The notes: generated by a model from the sequence alone, not told the origin. DNA of 64,000 nt from an uncultured Clostridia bacterium (GCA_946500295.1 CAMMVF010000002.1:62001-126000), one strand, 5' to 3'; shown: positions 1 through 9,326, counted from the first letter of the stretch. A program made the numbers and translations.

Positions 1-81
1 TTTTTATATGTTTATCTACACTGCGCCCATTTACATCTGTTCCGGTATAAAATTACAGCTATGTTATGATGAACGCAGACT

Positions 82-897
82 TTAGTGCGACAATCCCTTT
101 AAAGCAAGAACAATCCCCGTCAAAACCGTTGTGTAAACAGCAGCACTGACCTTATGCCAGGCCTTTGTGCGGTAGCTCAGACCCAGGGTTTTCACCTCGC
201 CGGTATAGCCCCGGGATTCCATAGCAGTATAGGTTCTGTCCGCCTGACGGTATGCTCGAATAAATAAGTTGGAAATAAGCTGACCCATAGAATAAAAAGC
301 GGTTTTTAAATTACCATATCCGAGGCGACATTCCTGCGCATTGCGAATTCTGGATGCAATTTCCAACAACACAAAAATATACCGATAAACCAGCTCCATC
401 ATTTCCACTAAAAACCCGGGAATATGTATACGGCGCAGTGCAGTAAACAGCTCCGTCATAGGCGTAGTTGCTGACAGAAAATACAAACAGCTGACCGCCG
501 CAAAACACTGTACGAACAAATGCCCAAACTGATCAAGACTTTCCCCGGTTATACCTATTTTAACGCTTCCCAGCGAAAGCGAACACAGCATTTCAAGGGG
601 GGTATTCGTAATCTGGATTAATACCATAATACAACCCAAAATTATAAACGCTAATGGTATTCGCAGCAAGCGCAGTACATAGTACCACTTAGTTTTTCCA
701 ACGGCAATAATGCAAAACAGCATTACAGCCAAAATCAGAATACTGACCAAATATGTTTTAGAAAACAGACATAAAAGCAGGCTGTAAAGCGAAATGAAAA
801 TTTTAAGCGAGGGCGATACCGGGCGAAGCAGAGAAGCATAGGCGATATCGTCAATGAATATCCTCTCTCCATGAGAATGATGATGAAGATGTTTCAT
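82..897 (-). CDS. cbiQ: Cobalt ECF transporter transmembrane protein CbiQ
   Basis: T component of an energy-coupling factor transporter for Co2+, an integral membrane protein that couples the substrate-binding CbiMN to ATPase subunits. About 271 residues with several hydrophobic segments (roughly residues 30-50, 55-100 and 135-155) and an ARG-type coupling region, seen here as ESRGYTG near residue 230, as in CbiQ/EcfT. I set the start at the ATG at 897 because AAGGAGG lies 6 nt upstream; the longer reading from 933 has no such site. The N-terminus begins MKHLHHHSHGE, a His-rich stretch that may bind metal. It directly follows cbiM in the riboswitch-controlled hem/cbi operon. No cbiO ATPase follows within the 81 bases left in the window. 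Confidence 0.93.
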   Translation of the reverse strand: MKHLHHHSHGERIFIDDIAYASLLRPVSPSLKIFISLYSLLLCLFSKTYLVSILILAVMLFCIIAVGKTKWYYVLRLLRIPLAFIILGCIMVLIQITNTPLEMLCSLSLGSVKIGITGESLDQFGHLFVQCFAAVSCLYFLSATTPMTELFTALRRIHIPGFLVEMMELVYRYIFVLLEIASRIRNAQECRLGYGNLKTAFYSMGQLISNLFIRAYRQADRTYTAMESRGYTGEVKTLGLSYRTKAWHKVSAAVYTTVLTGIVLALKGLSH

Positions 898-929
898 AGC
901 CCGCCTCCTTTTTGAGCATAAGCTCCTTT

Positions 930-2072
930 TCAATCGCCGCTTTTTGTCACTACCGCCTCGCCGTCGTCATTTTCTACCTTGGGCTTTCTGCTGATTCGTC
1001 CCAATACGAACCCGCAGATACCTGCGCCAATCGCCGCCTGTACGCAGAACAGCAATGACTCTATCTCTCCCGAGGGCGGCTCCCATATAGAATTGAACCA
1101 CGGCGTATAGCCCTCGTCAATTTCCTCTATCACGCCCGAGCCTGCGTTGTCCGTACCGCCAAATTCCGTATTACCAAGCAACGCAAGAGGAATCGTTACC
1201 AGTAATACCACTCCAACAGTCAAAAGCAGATTTCTCGCCCAGAGCTTGCCTCTGTTCGGATTTGCCACGGTAATTCCCGAAAGCTCTCTGAGCTCTTTAG
1301 CGCAGTTTTTCTGAATAACGCCGTAAACGATTACGGTCAAAATACCCTCGGCAATGGCTATCGGCACCTGTGTGGGCGCAAAAACCGCTATAAATTTTCC
1401 AAAAGACGTCCAGAAGCTGTCGCCCGGATACGCCGCCGCAAGCTGAACCGAGGTTAAGACATAAGTAGCCATATCTCCGACCGTCGCCGCCAGAAAGACT
1501 GCAAGAGCGTTTGGCGCCTTACATTTCTTCATCAGCTTGAAAATGCCGTAGGCAACGAAGGGACCGAAAATCGCCATTGAAAATGTATTTGCGCCCAAGG
1601 TTGTCAAGCCGCCGTGCGCAAGCAAAATTGCCTGAAATATAAGCACAATAACACCCAAAATAGACATTATAGACGGTCCGAATAAAATTGCCCCGAGTCC
1701 TGTTCCTGTGGGGTGTGAACAGCTTCCCGTAACCGAGGGAATTTTCAGCGATGAAATGATAAATACAAAGGCGGCGCAAAGCGCTATCAACAGCTTAACT
1801 CTGCCATTATAAGCAATCTTCTTTTTCAGGCTGATTGCACCTGCCACCAAAAACGGAATACATAACAGTCCCCATGGAATACACCATTCAACAGGAAGAT
1901 ATCCCTCCATAATGTGCATTGCCGACGCGCTTAAGCTTCCGCTGCTGAGCATATCGGACAGCAAAAGGATAATTGCAAGAATCGGTATCAAAATTTTCAG
2001 CACCAATCCCGCCTTGGACGAGCTTGTCTGATTTTTAACAAGCAGTCCTTTGTTTTGATTTGATAATCTCAT
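930..2072 (-). CDS. cbiM: Cobalt ECF transporter substrate-binding protein, CbiM-CbiN fusion
   Basis: Substrate-specific component for Co2+ uptake feeding cobalamin synthesis. The first 51 residues form a signal sequence ending SASA, after which comes MHIMEGYLP, the start of mature CbiM; the exposed Met-His N-terminus binds cobalt in this family. Residues about 52-270 are the CbiM membrane domain. Residues about 285-365 hold two further membrane segments flanking an extracytoplasmic loop with EGYTPW and [12 protein letters not shown], which matches CbiN, so the two proteins are fused. The start ATG has AGAGGG 6 nt upstream. It lies 25 nt after hemL and ends 32 nt before cbiQ. Confidence 0.93.
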   Translation of the reverse strand: MRLSNQNKGLLVKNQTSSSKAGLVLKILIPILAIILLLSDMLSSGSLSASAMHIMEGYLPVEWCIPWGLLCIPFLVAGAISLKKKIAYNGRVKLLIALCAAFVFIISSLKIPSVTGSCSHPTGTGLGAILFGPSIMSILGVIVLIFQAILLAHGGLTTLGANTFSMAIFGPFVAYGIFKLMKKCKAPNALAVFLAATVGDMATYVLTSVQLAAAYPGDSFWTSFGKFIAVFAPTQVPIAIAEGILTVIVYGVIQKNCAKELRELSGITVANPNRGKLWARNLLLTVGVVLLVTIPLALLGNTEFGGTDNAGSGVIEEIDEGYTPWFNSIWEPPSGEIESLLFCVQAAIGAGICGFVLGRISRKPKVENDDGEAVVTKSGD

Positions 2073-2097
2073 ACAATCCCTCTCTCTTTAAATATTT

Positions 2098-3411
2098 TTA
2101 TATGACATTTGCTTTATTTTGACCGAAGGTCAAGGCAAAATAGTCACCAGCGTCTGACAAAGTCTTATCTATATCTTTCAAAGTATGGGCATTTGATACA
2201 AAGACTGCTTCAAACTGGCTTGGACCAAAGTAATTTCCATTGTCCAGCATATAATGGAAATACGAACTAAACCGCTCAACATCAGAAGTTTTAGCGCTTG
2301 TGTAATCTGTAACAGGTTCCGAAGTGAAATATAAGCAAGACAGTGAACCTATTCCATTGACAGTACACGGCGCATTATACTTATGAACTATTTCCTTTAA
2401 ACCGTCTCGCAAGCGGTCGGATAAAAGCTCGACCTGAGTATATACCTCAGGGTGTTCTTTCAGATAACGCAGCTGTGTAATCCCTGCCCGCATTGCCACT
2501 GGATTGCCGCTTAAGGTACCCGCCTGGTACACAGAGCCGAGAGGGGCTACCATACGCATGATGTCTCCCCTGCCGCCGTATGCGCCAACGGGCATACCGC
2601 CGCCGATTATTTTACCGTAGGTAACCAGGTCGGGCTTTATCCCGAAATAGCCTATTGCGCCGTCAGATTGAAGTCTGAACCCGGTAATGACCTCGTCGAA
2701 AATCAACAGAGCGCCGTATTTATCGCAAATCTGCCTAAGCCCCTGCAAAAATCCTTCCTTCGGCAGCACAACTCCCATATTAGCCGCCACCGGTTCTACA
2801 ATCACACAGGCTATATCCTGAGGATACTCCTCAAACAGCCGCTGTACGCTGTCGAGGTCGTTATATACTGCCGAAAGCGTATCTGCAGTACAGCCCTGCG
2901 GAACTCCACTTGAATCGGGAATACCTGCGGTCATCACTCCTGAGCCTGCCTTTACCAGCATTGCATCGGCATGGCCGTGATAGCAGCCCTCAAACTTTAC
3001 GATTTTATCTCTTGACGTAAAGCCTCTTGCGGCACGCACCGCACTCATTACCGCTTCTGTGCCGGAATTTACCATGCGGATCATTTCCACACACGGCACC
3101 ATTTCCGAAATCAGCTTCGCCATGTCCACTTCCAGAGCCGTAGCCGCCCCGTAGCTAAGACCATACTGAAGCTGATCCCGAACCGCATCCAGTACAAAAT
3201 CCGGATTATGCCCCAAAATCATCGGACCCCATGAGCCGATATAATCTATATAAGAATTTCCGTCCTCGTCATACAAATACTGAGCCTTAGCATGATGAAT
3301 AAACCTCGGCGTACCTCCCACCGACTGGAACGCACGCACAGGAGAATTTACGCCGCCGGGCATTAAATCCTTAGCAAGGGAAAACAACCGCTTCGACTGT
3401 TTAATTTCCAT
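2098..3411 (-). CDS. hemL: Glutamate-1-semialdehyde 2,1-aminomutase
   Basis: PLP enzyme that converts glutamate-1-semialdehyde to 5-aminolevulinate, the second step of the C5 route. 437 residues, the normal family length. Seen: the N-terminal PGGVNSPVRAF motif, FEGCYHGHADAML, DEVITGFR with the PLP-interacting Asp, and the PLP lysine in TYGKIIGGGMPVGAYGG. The start codon overlaps the hemB stop by one base (TAATG), so translation is probably coupled. It is the last hem gene before the cobalt transporter genes. Confidence 0.97.
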   Translation of the reverse strand: MEIKQSKRLFSLAKDLMPGGVNSPVRAFQSVGGTPRFIHHAKAQYLYDEDGNSYIDYIGSWGPMILGHNPDFVLDAVRDQLQYGLSYGAATALEVDMAKLISEMVPCVEMIRMVNSGTEAVMSAVRAARGFTSRDKIVKFEGCYHGHADAMLVKAGSGVMTAGIPDSSGVPQGCTADTLSAVYNDLDSVQRLFEEYPQDIACVIVEPVAANMGVVLPKEGFLQGLRQICDKYGALLIFDEVITGFRLQSDGAIGYFGIKPDLVTYGKIIGGGMPVGAYGGRGDIMRMVAPLGSVYQAGTLSGNPVAMRAGITQLRYLKEHPEVYTQVELLSDRLRDGLKEIVHKYNAPCTVNGIGSLSCLYFTSEPVTDYTSAKTSDVERFSSYFHYMLDNGNYFGPSQFEAVFVSNAHTLKDIDKTLSDAGDYFALTFGQNKANVI

Positions 3412-4394
3412 TATCCGATTCTCCCTTCCTTAATATATTTTGCAATCTCCATAGCAAAATAGGTGATGAGCATATCTGCTCCGGCACGGTACATACACAC
3501 TGCCGATTCGCAGATAAGCGCCGCTTCATCCACATATCCTGATTGTGCCGCAGCTTTTATCATTGCATATTCACCGCTGACGCTGTAAAGCGCTACCGGC
3601 TGGTTAAAGCGCTCTTTCAATTCTTTTAAAACATCCAGATACGCCATCCCGGGTTTTACCATCAAAATATCCGCGCCCTCCTGCACATCAAGCTGAGCCT
3701 CCAAAATCGCCTCTCTGGAATTATGGGGATCCATCTGATAGCTCTTTCTGTCTCCGAAAGCCGGAGCGGAATCGGCGGCGTCCCTAAACGGTCCGTAAAA
3801 GGCTGAGGCATACTTTACTGAGTATGACATAATAGGCGTATTGACAAAGCCATTTTCGTCCAGCACCTGACGAATCCTCCTTACCCTGCCGTCCATCATA
3901 TCCGACGGAGCAACCATATCCGCCCCTGCACGCACATGCGAAAGGGCTGTTTTAGCCAGAACCTCCAAAGTCTTGTCGTTATCCACGTCATTGCCGCAGA
4001 GAATACCGCAGTGCCCGTGAGAGGTATACTCACACATACACACATCTGTAATCACATAAAGCTGTGGAAATGCTTCCTTAATATGGCGTACTGCCTGCTG
4101 CACAATTCCGTTTTCCGCCCATGCGCTGCTGCCGATTTCATCCTTGTGCTCGGGAATTCCGAAGAGCAATATGCTCTTCACACCCGATTCAACAACCCTC
4201 TCAAGCAGCTCGTCCACACGGTCAATACTCCAGCGGTACTGCCCGGGCATGGATGAAATCTTCTCCTTTATATCGCTTCCCTCCTGCACAAATATGGGAT
4301 AAATCAAAGTATCCGCAGATATTCTGGTTTCACGCACCATACTGCGAAGCACAGAGCCGTTTCTCAAACGTCTGGGGCGATTTATTAAATCCAT
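3411..4394 (-). CDS. hemB: Porphobilinogen synthase (delta-aminolevulinate dehydratase)
   Basis: Condenses two 5-aminolevulinate molecules to porphobilinogen. 327 residues, full length. The zinc-type active site is visible in DVCMCEYTSHGHCGI (three cysteines), and the Schiff-base lysine in MVKPGMAYLD near residue 245; a second active lysine is in MSYSVKYASAFYGPFR. It sits between hemC and hemL. In many Clostridia a cobA-hemD fusion sits between hemC and hemB; here there are only 29 nt, so that gene is absent from this cluster. Confidence 0.97.
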   Translation of the reverse strand: MDLINRPRRLRNGSVLRSMVRETRISADTLIYPIFVQEGSDIKEKISSMPGQYRWSIDRVDELLERVVESGVKSILLFGIPEHKDEIGSSAWAENGIVQQAVRHIKEAFPQLYVITDVCMCEYTSHGHCGILCGNDVDNDKTLEVLAKTALSHVRAGADMVAPSDMMDGRVRRIRQVLDENGFVNTPIMSYSVKYASAFYGPFRDAADSAPAFGDRKSYQMDPHNSREAILEAQLDVQEGADILMVKPGMAYLDVLKELKERFNQPVALYSVSGEYAMIKAAAQSGYVDEAALICESAVCMYRAGADMLITYFAMEIAKYIKEGRIG

Positions 4395-4423
4395 AATTCT
4401 ATACTTCCTCTCTCTTTACTTTA

Positions 4424-5305
4424 TCAATCGTCCTGGGCTTTAAGCTGTGCCGCCAAGCTTTTGACAAGCTGTTCGGAATCATCAGTTTTACCGCTGATGC
4501 AGCCGCTTACCGGCTTATCGCCCACTCCGTAAAAACCTCTCAAAGTCATAATATCGCCGTCTATAGCGGCAAAACAGCCTATCGGTGAAGAACAGTCCCC
4601 TCCAAGCTCTTTGGAGAGCATACGTTCTGTCTTTGCACACAATTCAGAATTGGGATCATTCAGATTTTCCAGCAGTTCAGAAAATTCTCCGACTCTTCCC
4701 TGTACAGCCATTATCCCCTGTCCGGCTGCCGGAATCATTTCCTCCGGCGAAAACCTATATGAAATACGCTCCGTAAGCCCCAGACGGGTAAGCCCCGCCT
4801 CAGCTAAAATTAAGGCTCCATATTCTCCTCTGTCGAGCTTTGCAAGCCGGGTCAATACATTTCCACGCACGGGTCTTACCTTCCACTCAGGATGCAGCTT
4901 TTGAAATTGCAGCGTCCGTCTGGCGCTGGCGCAGCCCACCGGCAGCGACATATCCGGCTCGGTTGTGCCCTTCGGAAAGACCAGTACGTCCCACGGTATT
5001 TCACGCAAAGAATATGCTCCAATCGGAATCAATGGGTTTTCCTCCGTGGGAACATCCTTTAAGCTGTGTACGCAGATATCCACCCTGCGCTCCATCAGCG
5101 CCGAATCCAGCTCCTTTAAAAACAATCCCTTGCCGCCGATTTGATCCAGAGTTTTATTTAATATCCTATCGCCTGTAGTCGTCATCGTTACAAGCTCCAA
5201 TTCAACGTCGGGCATGATTTTTTGAATCTGCGCCATAATGCACTCGCTCTGTACAACTGCAAGCCGACTGGCTCGGCTACCAATTCGTATAATTTTGTTT
5301 CCCAT
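4424..5305 (-). CDS. hemC: Hydroxymethylbilane synthase (porphobilinogen deaminase)
   Basis: Polymerises four porphobilinogens into hydroxymethylbilane. 293 residues. Seen: N-terminal IRIGSRASRLAVVQ, the catalytic region VHSLKDVPTE with its Asp, and the dipyrromethane-cofactor cysteine in LGGDCSSPIG near residue 240. It starts 11 nt after hemA and belongs to the same operon. The domain layout and length are ordinary. Confidence 0.97.
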   Translation of the reverse strand: MGNKIIRIGSRASRLAVVQSECIMAQIQKIMPDVELELVTMTTTGDRILNKTLDQIGGKGLFLKELDSALMERRVDICVHSLKDVPTEENPLIPIGAYSLREIPWDVLVFPKGTTEPDMSLPVGCASARRTLQFQKLHPEWKVRPVRGNVLTRLAKLDRGEYGALILAEAGLTRLGLTERISYRFSPEEMIPAAGQGIMAVQGRVGEFSELLENLNDPNSELCAKTERMLSKELGGDCSSPIGCFAAIDGDIMTLRGFYGVGDKPVSGCISGKTDDSEQLVKSLAAQLKAQDD

Positions 5306-5316
5306 ATCCAGTTTCC

Positions 5317-6528
5317 TTATCTATGCAGTAATCGTGCTCTATTATGTACCTTTTTACAACAATTTCTGAGTAAATCGGGCGTTACTTTCGGTTTAATACC
5401 GCCCATAACCATGTCAATGGTTTTCTCTGTCACCAATCGGACAATTTCATCCAAATCCTCATTATTCCTATACATATCCAGCGCCGTGCTATGCATCAGC
5501 CGATCGACCGACAATTCCTTGAGGCGGCGTATATACGGTACGGAAGCCCGGTAATTCTGCCACATCCTGAACTCGTCAGCATACCGCTTGGCTATTCTAT
5601 GCAGAGCTTCCAAAGCTTCTGCGTCGGGCTGTGTACCGCTTTCAAAGTCGTCGAGGTTTCTGCAATTTACACCCGGCAGTTTTTTGCATGTCTCTTCTAC
5701 ATCCCTCGGCATAGCCAAATCCATAATCCATGCGGGCTTTTTCTTCAATTTTTCAAGCTGCTTTGCAGTGATAGTAAAATGCGGACTGCGGGTTGCGCTG
5801 AGCACTATATCAGCGCCGTCTATTTTTGAAAAACGCTCCTCGTACGGAATCGGGGTTGTGCCGAATGGCACTATAGTTTCACCGTGGTGATAGCTTCGCA
5901 GAGTAACATATACCCGGCACCCCCTCTCCACCAGCAAATCAGCCGCAAGCCGCCCCATTTTTCCGTTTCCGACAACCACGCAGGTTTTTCCTGCAAGCTC
6001 GCCGCAGCCTTGCTCAAGCATCTGCACCGCAGTGTAGGAAAGGGACAGAGGCACTGTATTTACCCTAACCTTTGTCTGGGCGTACTTTCCTGCCGAAACC
6101 GCCGTGCGGAATAAAGTATCGAGCATTGCGTCGGAGGTCTGACAGCTTCTAGCAAGCTCAATCGCCTGCCCCACCTGGGTTACAATCTGCTCCTCATGGA
6201 GAATCTGAGAATGAAGTCCGCAGGCTACCTCCATCAGGTACAAGGCGGCTTCATCATCTCTCTTTTGAAAAAACCGCCCCGACATCTGCCGCTCGTCCGC
6301 CTTCGCCGCCTGTATCAAAAGCTGATGAGGCATTACGGTGCAGCCTGGATCTACGGAAAGATACAGCTCCGTCCGATTACAGGTTGATATCAGCACGCAA
6401 CCGTTTACTCCGTGTATTTTATAGACATCAAGCATAAAGCTCCTGGCTTTTCGTTCGGAAAAGGAAAACTTTTCCCGCAAAGCAATCGGTGCGGTGCGGT
6501 AATTAAGCCCCGCCATAATCAACTGCAT
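5317..6528 (-). CDS. hemA: Glutamyl-tRNA reductase
   Basis: NADPH-dependent reduction of glutamyl-tRNA to glutamate-1-semialdehyde, the committed step of tetrapyrrole synthesis. About 403 residues. The catalytic cysteine is in VLISTCNRTELYL; the NADPH-binding glycine motif is in VVVGNGKMGRLAADLL near residue 180; the C-terminal helical dimerisation domain is present. I chose the ATG at 6528 (reading MQLIMAGLNYRTAP) because AAGGAAGTG lies just upstream and the family starts this way; an upstream in-frame start at 6552 would overlap cobC. The gap to cobC is 4 nt. Its place behind a B12 riboswitch makes heme-precursor entry B12-responsive. Confidence 0.96.
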   Translation of the reverse strand: MQLIMAGLNYRTAPIALREKFSFSERKARSFMLDVYKIHGVNGCVLISTCNRTELYLSVDPGCTVMPHQLLIQAAKADERQMSGRFFQKRDDEAALYLMEVACGLHSQILHEEQIVTQVGQAIELARSCQTSDAMLDTLFRTAVSAGKYAQTKVRVNTVPLSLSYTAVQMLEQGCGELAGKTCVVVGNGKMGRLAADLLVERGCRVYVTLRSYHHGETIVPFGTTPIPYEERFSKIDGADIVLSATRSPHFTITAKQLEKLKKKPAWIMDLAMPRDVEETCKKLPGVNCRNLDDFESGTQPDAEALEALHRIAKRYADEFRMWQNYRASVPYIRRLKELSVDRLMHSTALDMYRNNEDLDEIVRLVTEKTIDMVMGGIKPKVTPDLLRNCCKKVHNRARLLHR

Positions 6529-6532
6529 GCTA

Positions 6533-7117
6533 TCACTTCCTTGTTTTTTCATATTTCAGCTGCAATGGTGATCTGCACACCACCTGACAGACAATCGGCA
6601 TACAATGAGGAATTTTCCAGTCAAAATAAGAAGTGTGAGATTCTTCCATTTCCGACAGCACAGCCATGAAAGTACCGCCATGCGCTACCACTGCCGCCGT
6701 TTCAAATACATTTGACTGCACAAGCTGCTTTAGCGCCTTACAACACCGACTGACAAACTCCTCTCTGGATTCCCCGCCCGGAAACGGCAGCATACCGCCG
6801 CTGTCAATCCATTTCTGATAAGCTGCATTGTCGGAAAGCTCCTTAAAATTTTTCCCTTCAAACTGCCCAAATTCACATTCTGCCAGATCAGGTATGATAA
6901 TCTGCTGTAAATTCGGAAACAGGATTGAGGCGGTTTCCCTGCACCTTAGCATAGGGCTTGAAAATACATATTTCGGCAATAAGCCCTTTAGCCCCTTCGC
7001 CTGCCGCTTTGCAAGCTCAATTCCCTTACTGCAAAGCGACTCGTCTGTTTGCCTGCCGATATATCGCCGCTCAAGGTTTCCGGCAGTCATACTGTGCCTT
7101 ATGAAAACCAAATTCAT
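6533..7117 (-). CDS. cobC: Histidine phosphatase family protein, probable alpha-ribazole phosphatase
   Basis: Probably dephosphorylates alpha-ribazole-5-phosphate (or adenosylcobalamin-5-phosphate) in nucleotide loop assembly. 194 residues of the phosphoglycerate mutase-like fold: the phospho-histidine motif is VFIRHSMTAGN (Ser replaces the usual Gly after RH), a second Arg lies in SSPMLRCRETA, an acid-base Glu in LAECEFGQFEG, and the second histidine in VVAHGGTF. The assignment to CobC rests on the fold plus position as first gene after a B12 riboswitch. A strong AAGGAGG lies 9 nt before the ATG. A general phosphatase role cannot be excluded from sequence alone. Confidence 0.85.
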   Translation of the reverse strand: MNLVFIRHSMTAGNLERRYIGRQTDESLCSKGIELAKRQAKGLKGLLPKYVFSSPMLRCRETASILFPNLQQIIIPDLAECEFGQFEGKNFKELSDNAAYQKWIDSGGMLPFPGGESREEFVSRCCKALKQLVQSNVFETAAVVAHGGTFMAVLSEMEESHTSYFDWKIPHCMPIVCQVVCRSPLQLKYEKTRK

Positions 7118-7141
7118 ATCCGCCGCCTCCTTTCAGCGCAT

Positions 7142-7179
7142 AAAAAAATCCCGGTGTATCTGCTACGAGAACACGGGAT
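7142..7179 (-). terminator. Intrinsic terminator of the cobC-hem-cbiMQ leader
   Basis: On the minus strand a stem (AUCCCGUGU with ACACCGGGAU, one bulge) is followed by seven U residues, 25 nt before the cobC start. Its loop side contains UUCUCGUAG (7171-7163), which is exactly complementary to CUACGAGAA at 7296-7288 just behind the riboswitch B12 box. This gives a mutually exclusive antiterminator, so control is by premature termination. Confidence 0.88.
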
Positions 7180-7279
7180 GTTAAATAGCGCCGACACGAT
7201 TGATTATATCCGCACTTTCTTAATTCAGCGTATCAAAATAAAGCCTTGCAATGTCTGCAAAGCGCCACGCCAAAATAGT

Positions 7280-7515
7280 ACACTCTATTCTCGTAGAATC
7301 GCATGTAAACCGGTATCCCGACTTCTGGATCTTAATATGAATACGCCTTCCCAATTTAAAAATCAGTGGCTTCTGTATCCACACTCCCCAACACACGGTA
7401 GCGGAACTGTGCGGGATTCACACCCGACTTCCCTGACATTTACTGCGGACTATCTTGCTTACGGTCAGAGCTTATAAGCATAGCCGCCAAAAAGGCGTTA
7501 ATCTTACAAGCTGCC
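7280..7515 (-). promoter_or_regulatory. Cobalamin riboswitch upstream of cobC-hemACBL-cbiMQ
   Basis: Minus-strand RNA. The conserved core GGGAAGUCGGGUGUGAAUCC and the following CAGUUCCGCUACCGUG lie at 7433-7394, and the B12 box, GUCGGGAUACCGGU, at about 7324-7308. These match the adenosylcobalamin aptamer (Rfam-type cobalamin riboswitch). It lies between the promoter at 7538-7566 and the terminator at 7142-7179. Exact aptamer edges are estimates. It is predicted to turn off heme-precursor and cobalt-uptake genes when B12 is plentiful. Confidence 0.93.
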
Positions 7516-7537
7516 GCCTGTATTCTTCTTTTTCTAC

Positions 7538-7566
7538 ACTATATCACACTTTACTTGATCTGACAA
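7538..7566 (-). promoter_or_regulatory. Sigma-A promoter for the second B12 riboswitch operon
   Basis: Minus strand: -35 TTGTCA (7566-7561), 17-nt spacer, extended -10 TGATATAGT with TATAGT at 7543-7538. Start of transcription is expected near 7531, directly before the riboswitch. It lies only about 60 nt after the cbiC stop, and no terminator is obvious in between, so readthrough from the upstream cbi operon is possible. Confidence 0.75.
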
Positions 7567-7628
7567 GTGTCAATTTAAAACCTTCATTGCGTAAAATTAA
7601 ATCCGCTCCCTTACTTTTATAAAATCTG

Positions 7629-8255
7629 TCATCTGTACAACTGATATAGCAAAGCGTTACAGATTGCCGCAGCCACGTTACTGCCGCCTTTTCTGCCCCG
7701 AGCCACAATATAGGGCGTGCTCCCCTGCATTATAAGCTCTTTTGATTCCACTACATTTACGAAGCCCACCGGCACGCCGATGATAAGCTTAGGCGCAATT
7801 TTTCCGCTGCGAATCAACTCATCGAGCCTTATAAGCGCTGTGGGTGCGTTCCCGATTGCAAAAATTACGTTATCGCCCAGCTCACACGCCTTGTCCATCG
7901 AAACCGTTGCACGAGTAACTCCAAGCTCCTTAGCCTTTGCGGCGACATCCGGGTCGGACATAAAGCAATGCGCCTCTCCCCCTAGCTTGTGAAGCGAGCT
8001 TTTGTGAATACCGGAGTACGCCATGTTGGTATCGGTGACAATATGCGCCCCCTGATTAAGCGCATCAAGGGCGGTTTCAACAGCACCATCTGAAAATTTC
8101 AGATTCTCCACATAATCAAAATCAGCCGTTGTATGGATCACGCGCTTTAAAACGAGCCTTTGCTTTTCCGGCATTTCTACACCCTTAAGGTTCTCCTCGA
8201 TAATTTCCATACTGCGTGCTTCAATATCCATGGGCTTTATAAATTCCATCTTCAT
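7629..8255 (-). CDS. cbiC: Cobalt-precorrin-8 methylmutase
   Basis: Moves the C11 methyl group to C12, giving cobyrinic acid. 208 residues, normal for CbiC/CobH. The catalytic histidine lies in RVIHTTADFDY near residue 46, and the family signature DTNMAYSGIHK and IGVPVGFVNVVESKE are present. GGAGG precedes the ATG by 11 nt. It is the last gene of the long cbi operon, 14 nt after cobT. Confidence 0.96.
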   Translation of the reverse strand: MKMEFIKPMDIEARSMEIIEENLKGVEMPEKQRLVLKRVIHTTADFDYVENLKFSDGAVETALDALNQGAHIVTDTNMAYSGIHKSSLHKLGGEAHCFMSDPDVAAKAKELGVTRATVSMDKACELGDNVIFAIGNAPTALIRLDELIRSGKIAPKLIIGVPVGFVNVVESKELIMQGSTPYIVARGRKGGSNVAAAICNALLYQLYR

Positions 8256-8269
8256 AAGTTCGCTCCTCC

Positions 8270-9325
8270 TTATTGCAGCAGCTCATATTTTTCAATGCTT
8301 GCCGCCTTAAAACTCGCAATTTCATCATACGCCGCCAACGCAAAATCAAACAGCTTTGCGCCTATCACTGCGCCAGTACCCTCTCCGAGACACATACCAC
8401 ATTCCAAATATGCTTGCAATCCTATGGAGTCCAGCGCCAGCTTACCCGCAGGCTCCGCAGAGCAGTGGGAAGCATACAGATAGTCTCGGCTAAGTGGCGC
8501 AAGTCGAACTGCACAGTTTGCGGCGACGGCTGAAATAAAGCCGTCAACCAATACCGGCACATGATAAATTGCGCCGCCCAAAAACGCCCCTGCCATACCG
8601 CAGATATCGAAACCACCGAGCTTAGAAAGCACGTCCAATACATCATCCGGATTTGGTTTATGCAGTTCAATGGCGTTTTTAATAACTTCTATTTTATGCT
8701 GAACGCCCTCGCTTGCAAGTCCTGCACCCCGACCGGTCACAGTTTCGGGCGATAAATTCTCCAAAACGGACAGCACTGCGCTGGAGGTAGTGGTGTTGCC
8801 TATACCCATTTCTCCGGTAATAATCAAATTATAGCCTGCTTCCTTCTTTTCCCGGACAAGCTCAATCCCGGTTATAATGGCTTTCTGTGCTTCTTCTTTT
8901 GTCATCGCAGGTTCTTTTGCCAGGTTTTTTGTACCATAGGCGATTTTGCGATTCTCCAAGCCTGCGCAATCCATATCCCTAGCTATACCAATATCCACAG
9001 GAAACACGTCCGCACCACATTCCCTCGACAGGGAATTTATAGAGGCTATGCCTTTGGTAAAATTGCGGGTTACTGCCGCCGTGATTTCATTTGTAGACTG
9101 GGTCACGCCCTCATCCACTACGCCGTTATCCGCACAGAAAATTAAAACCGCCTTTTTCCTCGGCTCAATATCCGCTGAGCCCGTAATACCTGCAAGCTGA
9201 ATAACCATCTCCTCCAGCCTGCCAAGGCTGCGAAGCGGCTTTGCAATGTTGTCCCATTTTTCCCGTGACTTGAGCATTGCCGTTTGATTAAGCGGCTGAA
9301 TTTGTTTTATATAAGCTTCCAGCAT
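8270..9325 (-). CDS. cobT: Nicotinate-nucleotide--dimethylbenzimidazole phosphoribosyltransferase
   Basis: Activates the lower-ligand base by transferring phosphoribose from nicotinate mononucleotide, giving alpha-ribazole phosphate. About 351 residues. Seen: KPLRSLGRLEEM near the N-terminus, FCADNGVVDEGVTQS, GEMGIGNTTTSSA, and the catalytic glutamate in the C-terminal CLGEGTGAVIG. The ATG at 9325 is preferred over the GTG at 9334 because AAGGAAG sits 8 nt upstream of it; this leaves 1 nt after cbiJ. No gene for making dimethylbenzimidazole is in the window, so the natural base is not known. Confidence 0.95.
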   Translation of the reverse strand: MLEAYIKQIQPLNQTAMLKSREKWDNIAKPLRSLGRLEEMVIQLAGITGSADIEPRKKAVLIFCADNGVVDEGVTQSTNEITAAVTRNFTKGIASINSLSRECGADVFPVDIGIARDMDCAGLENRKIAYGTKNLAKEPAMTKEEAQKAIITGIELVREKKEAGYNLIITGEMGIGNTTTSSAVLSVLENLSPETVTGRGAGLASEGVQHKIEVIKNAIELHKPNPDDVLDVLSKLGGFDICGMAGAFLGGAIYHVPVLVDGFISAVAANCAVRLAPLSRDYLYASHCSAEPAGKLALDSIGLQAYLECGMCLGEGTGAVIGAKLFDFALAAYDEIASFKAASIEKYELLQ

Positions 9326-9326
9326 T

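Noticed and set aside
4395..4423. Room for a cobA-hemD fusion between hemC and hemB.
   Set aside because: Only 29 nt lie between the genes.
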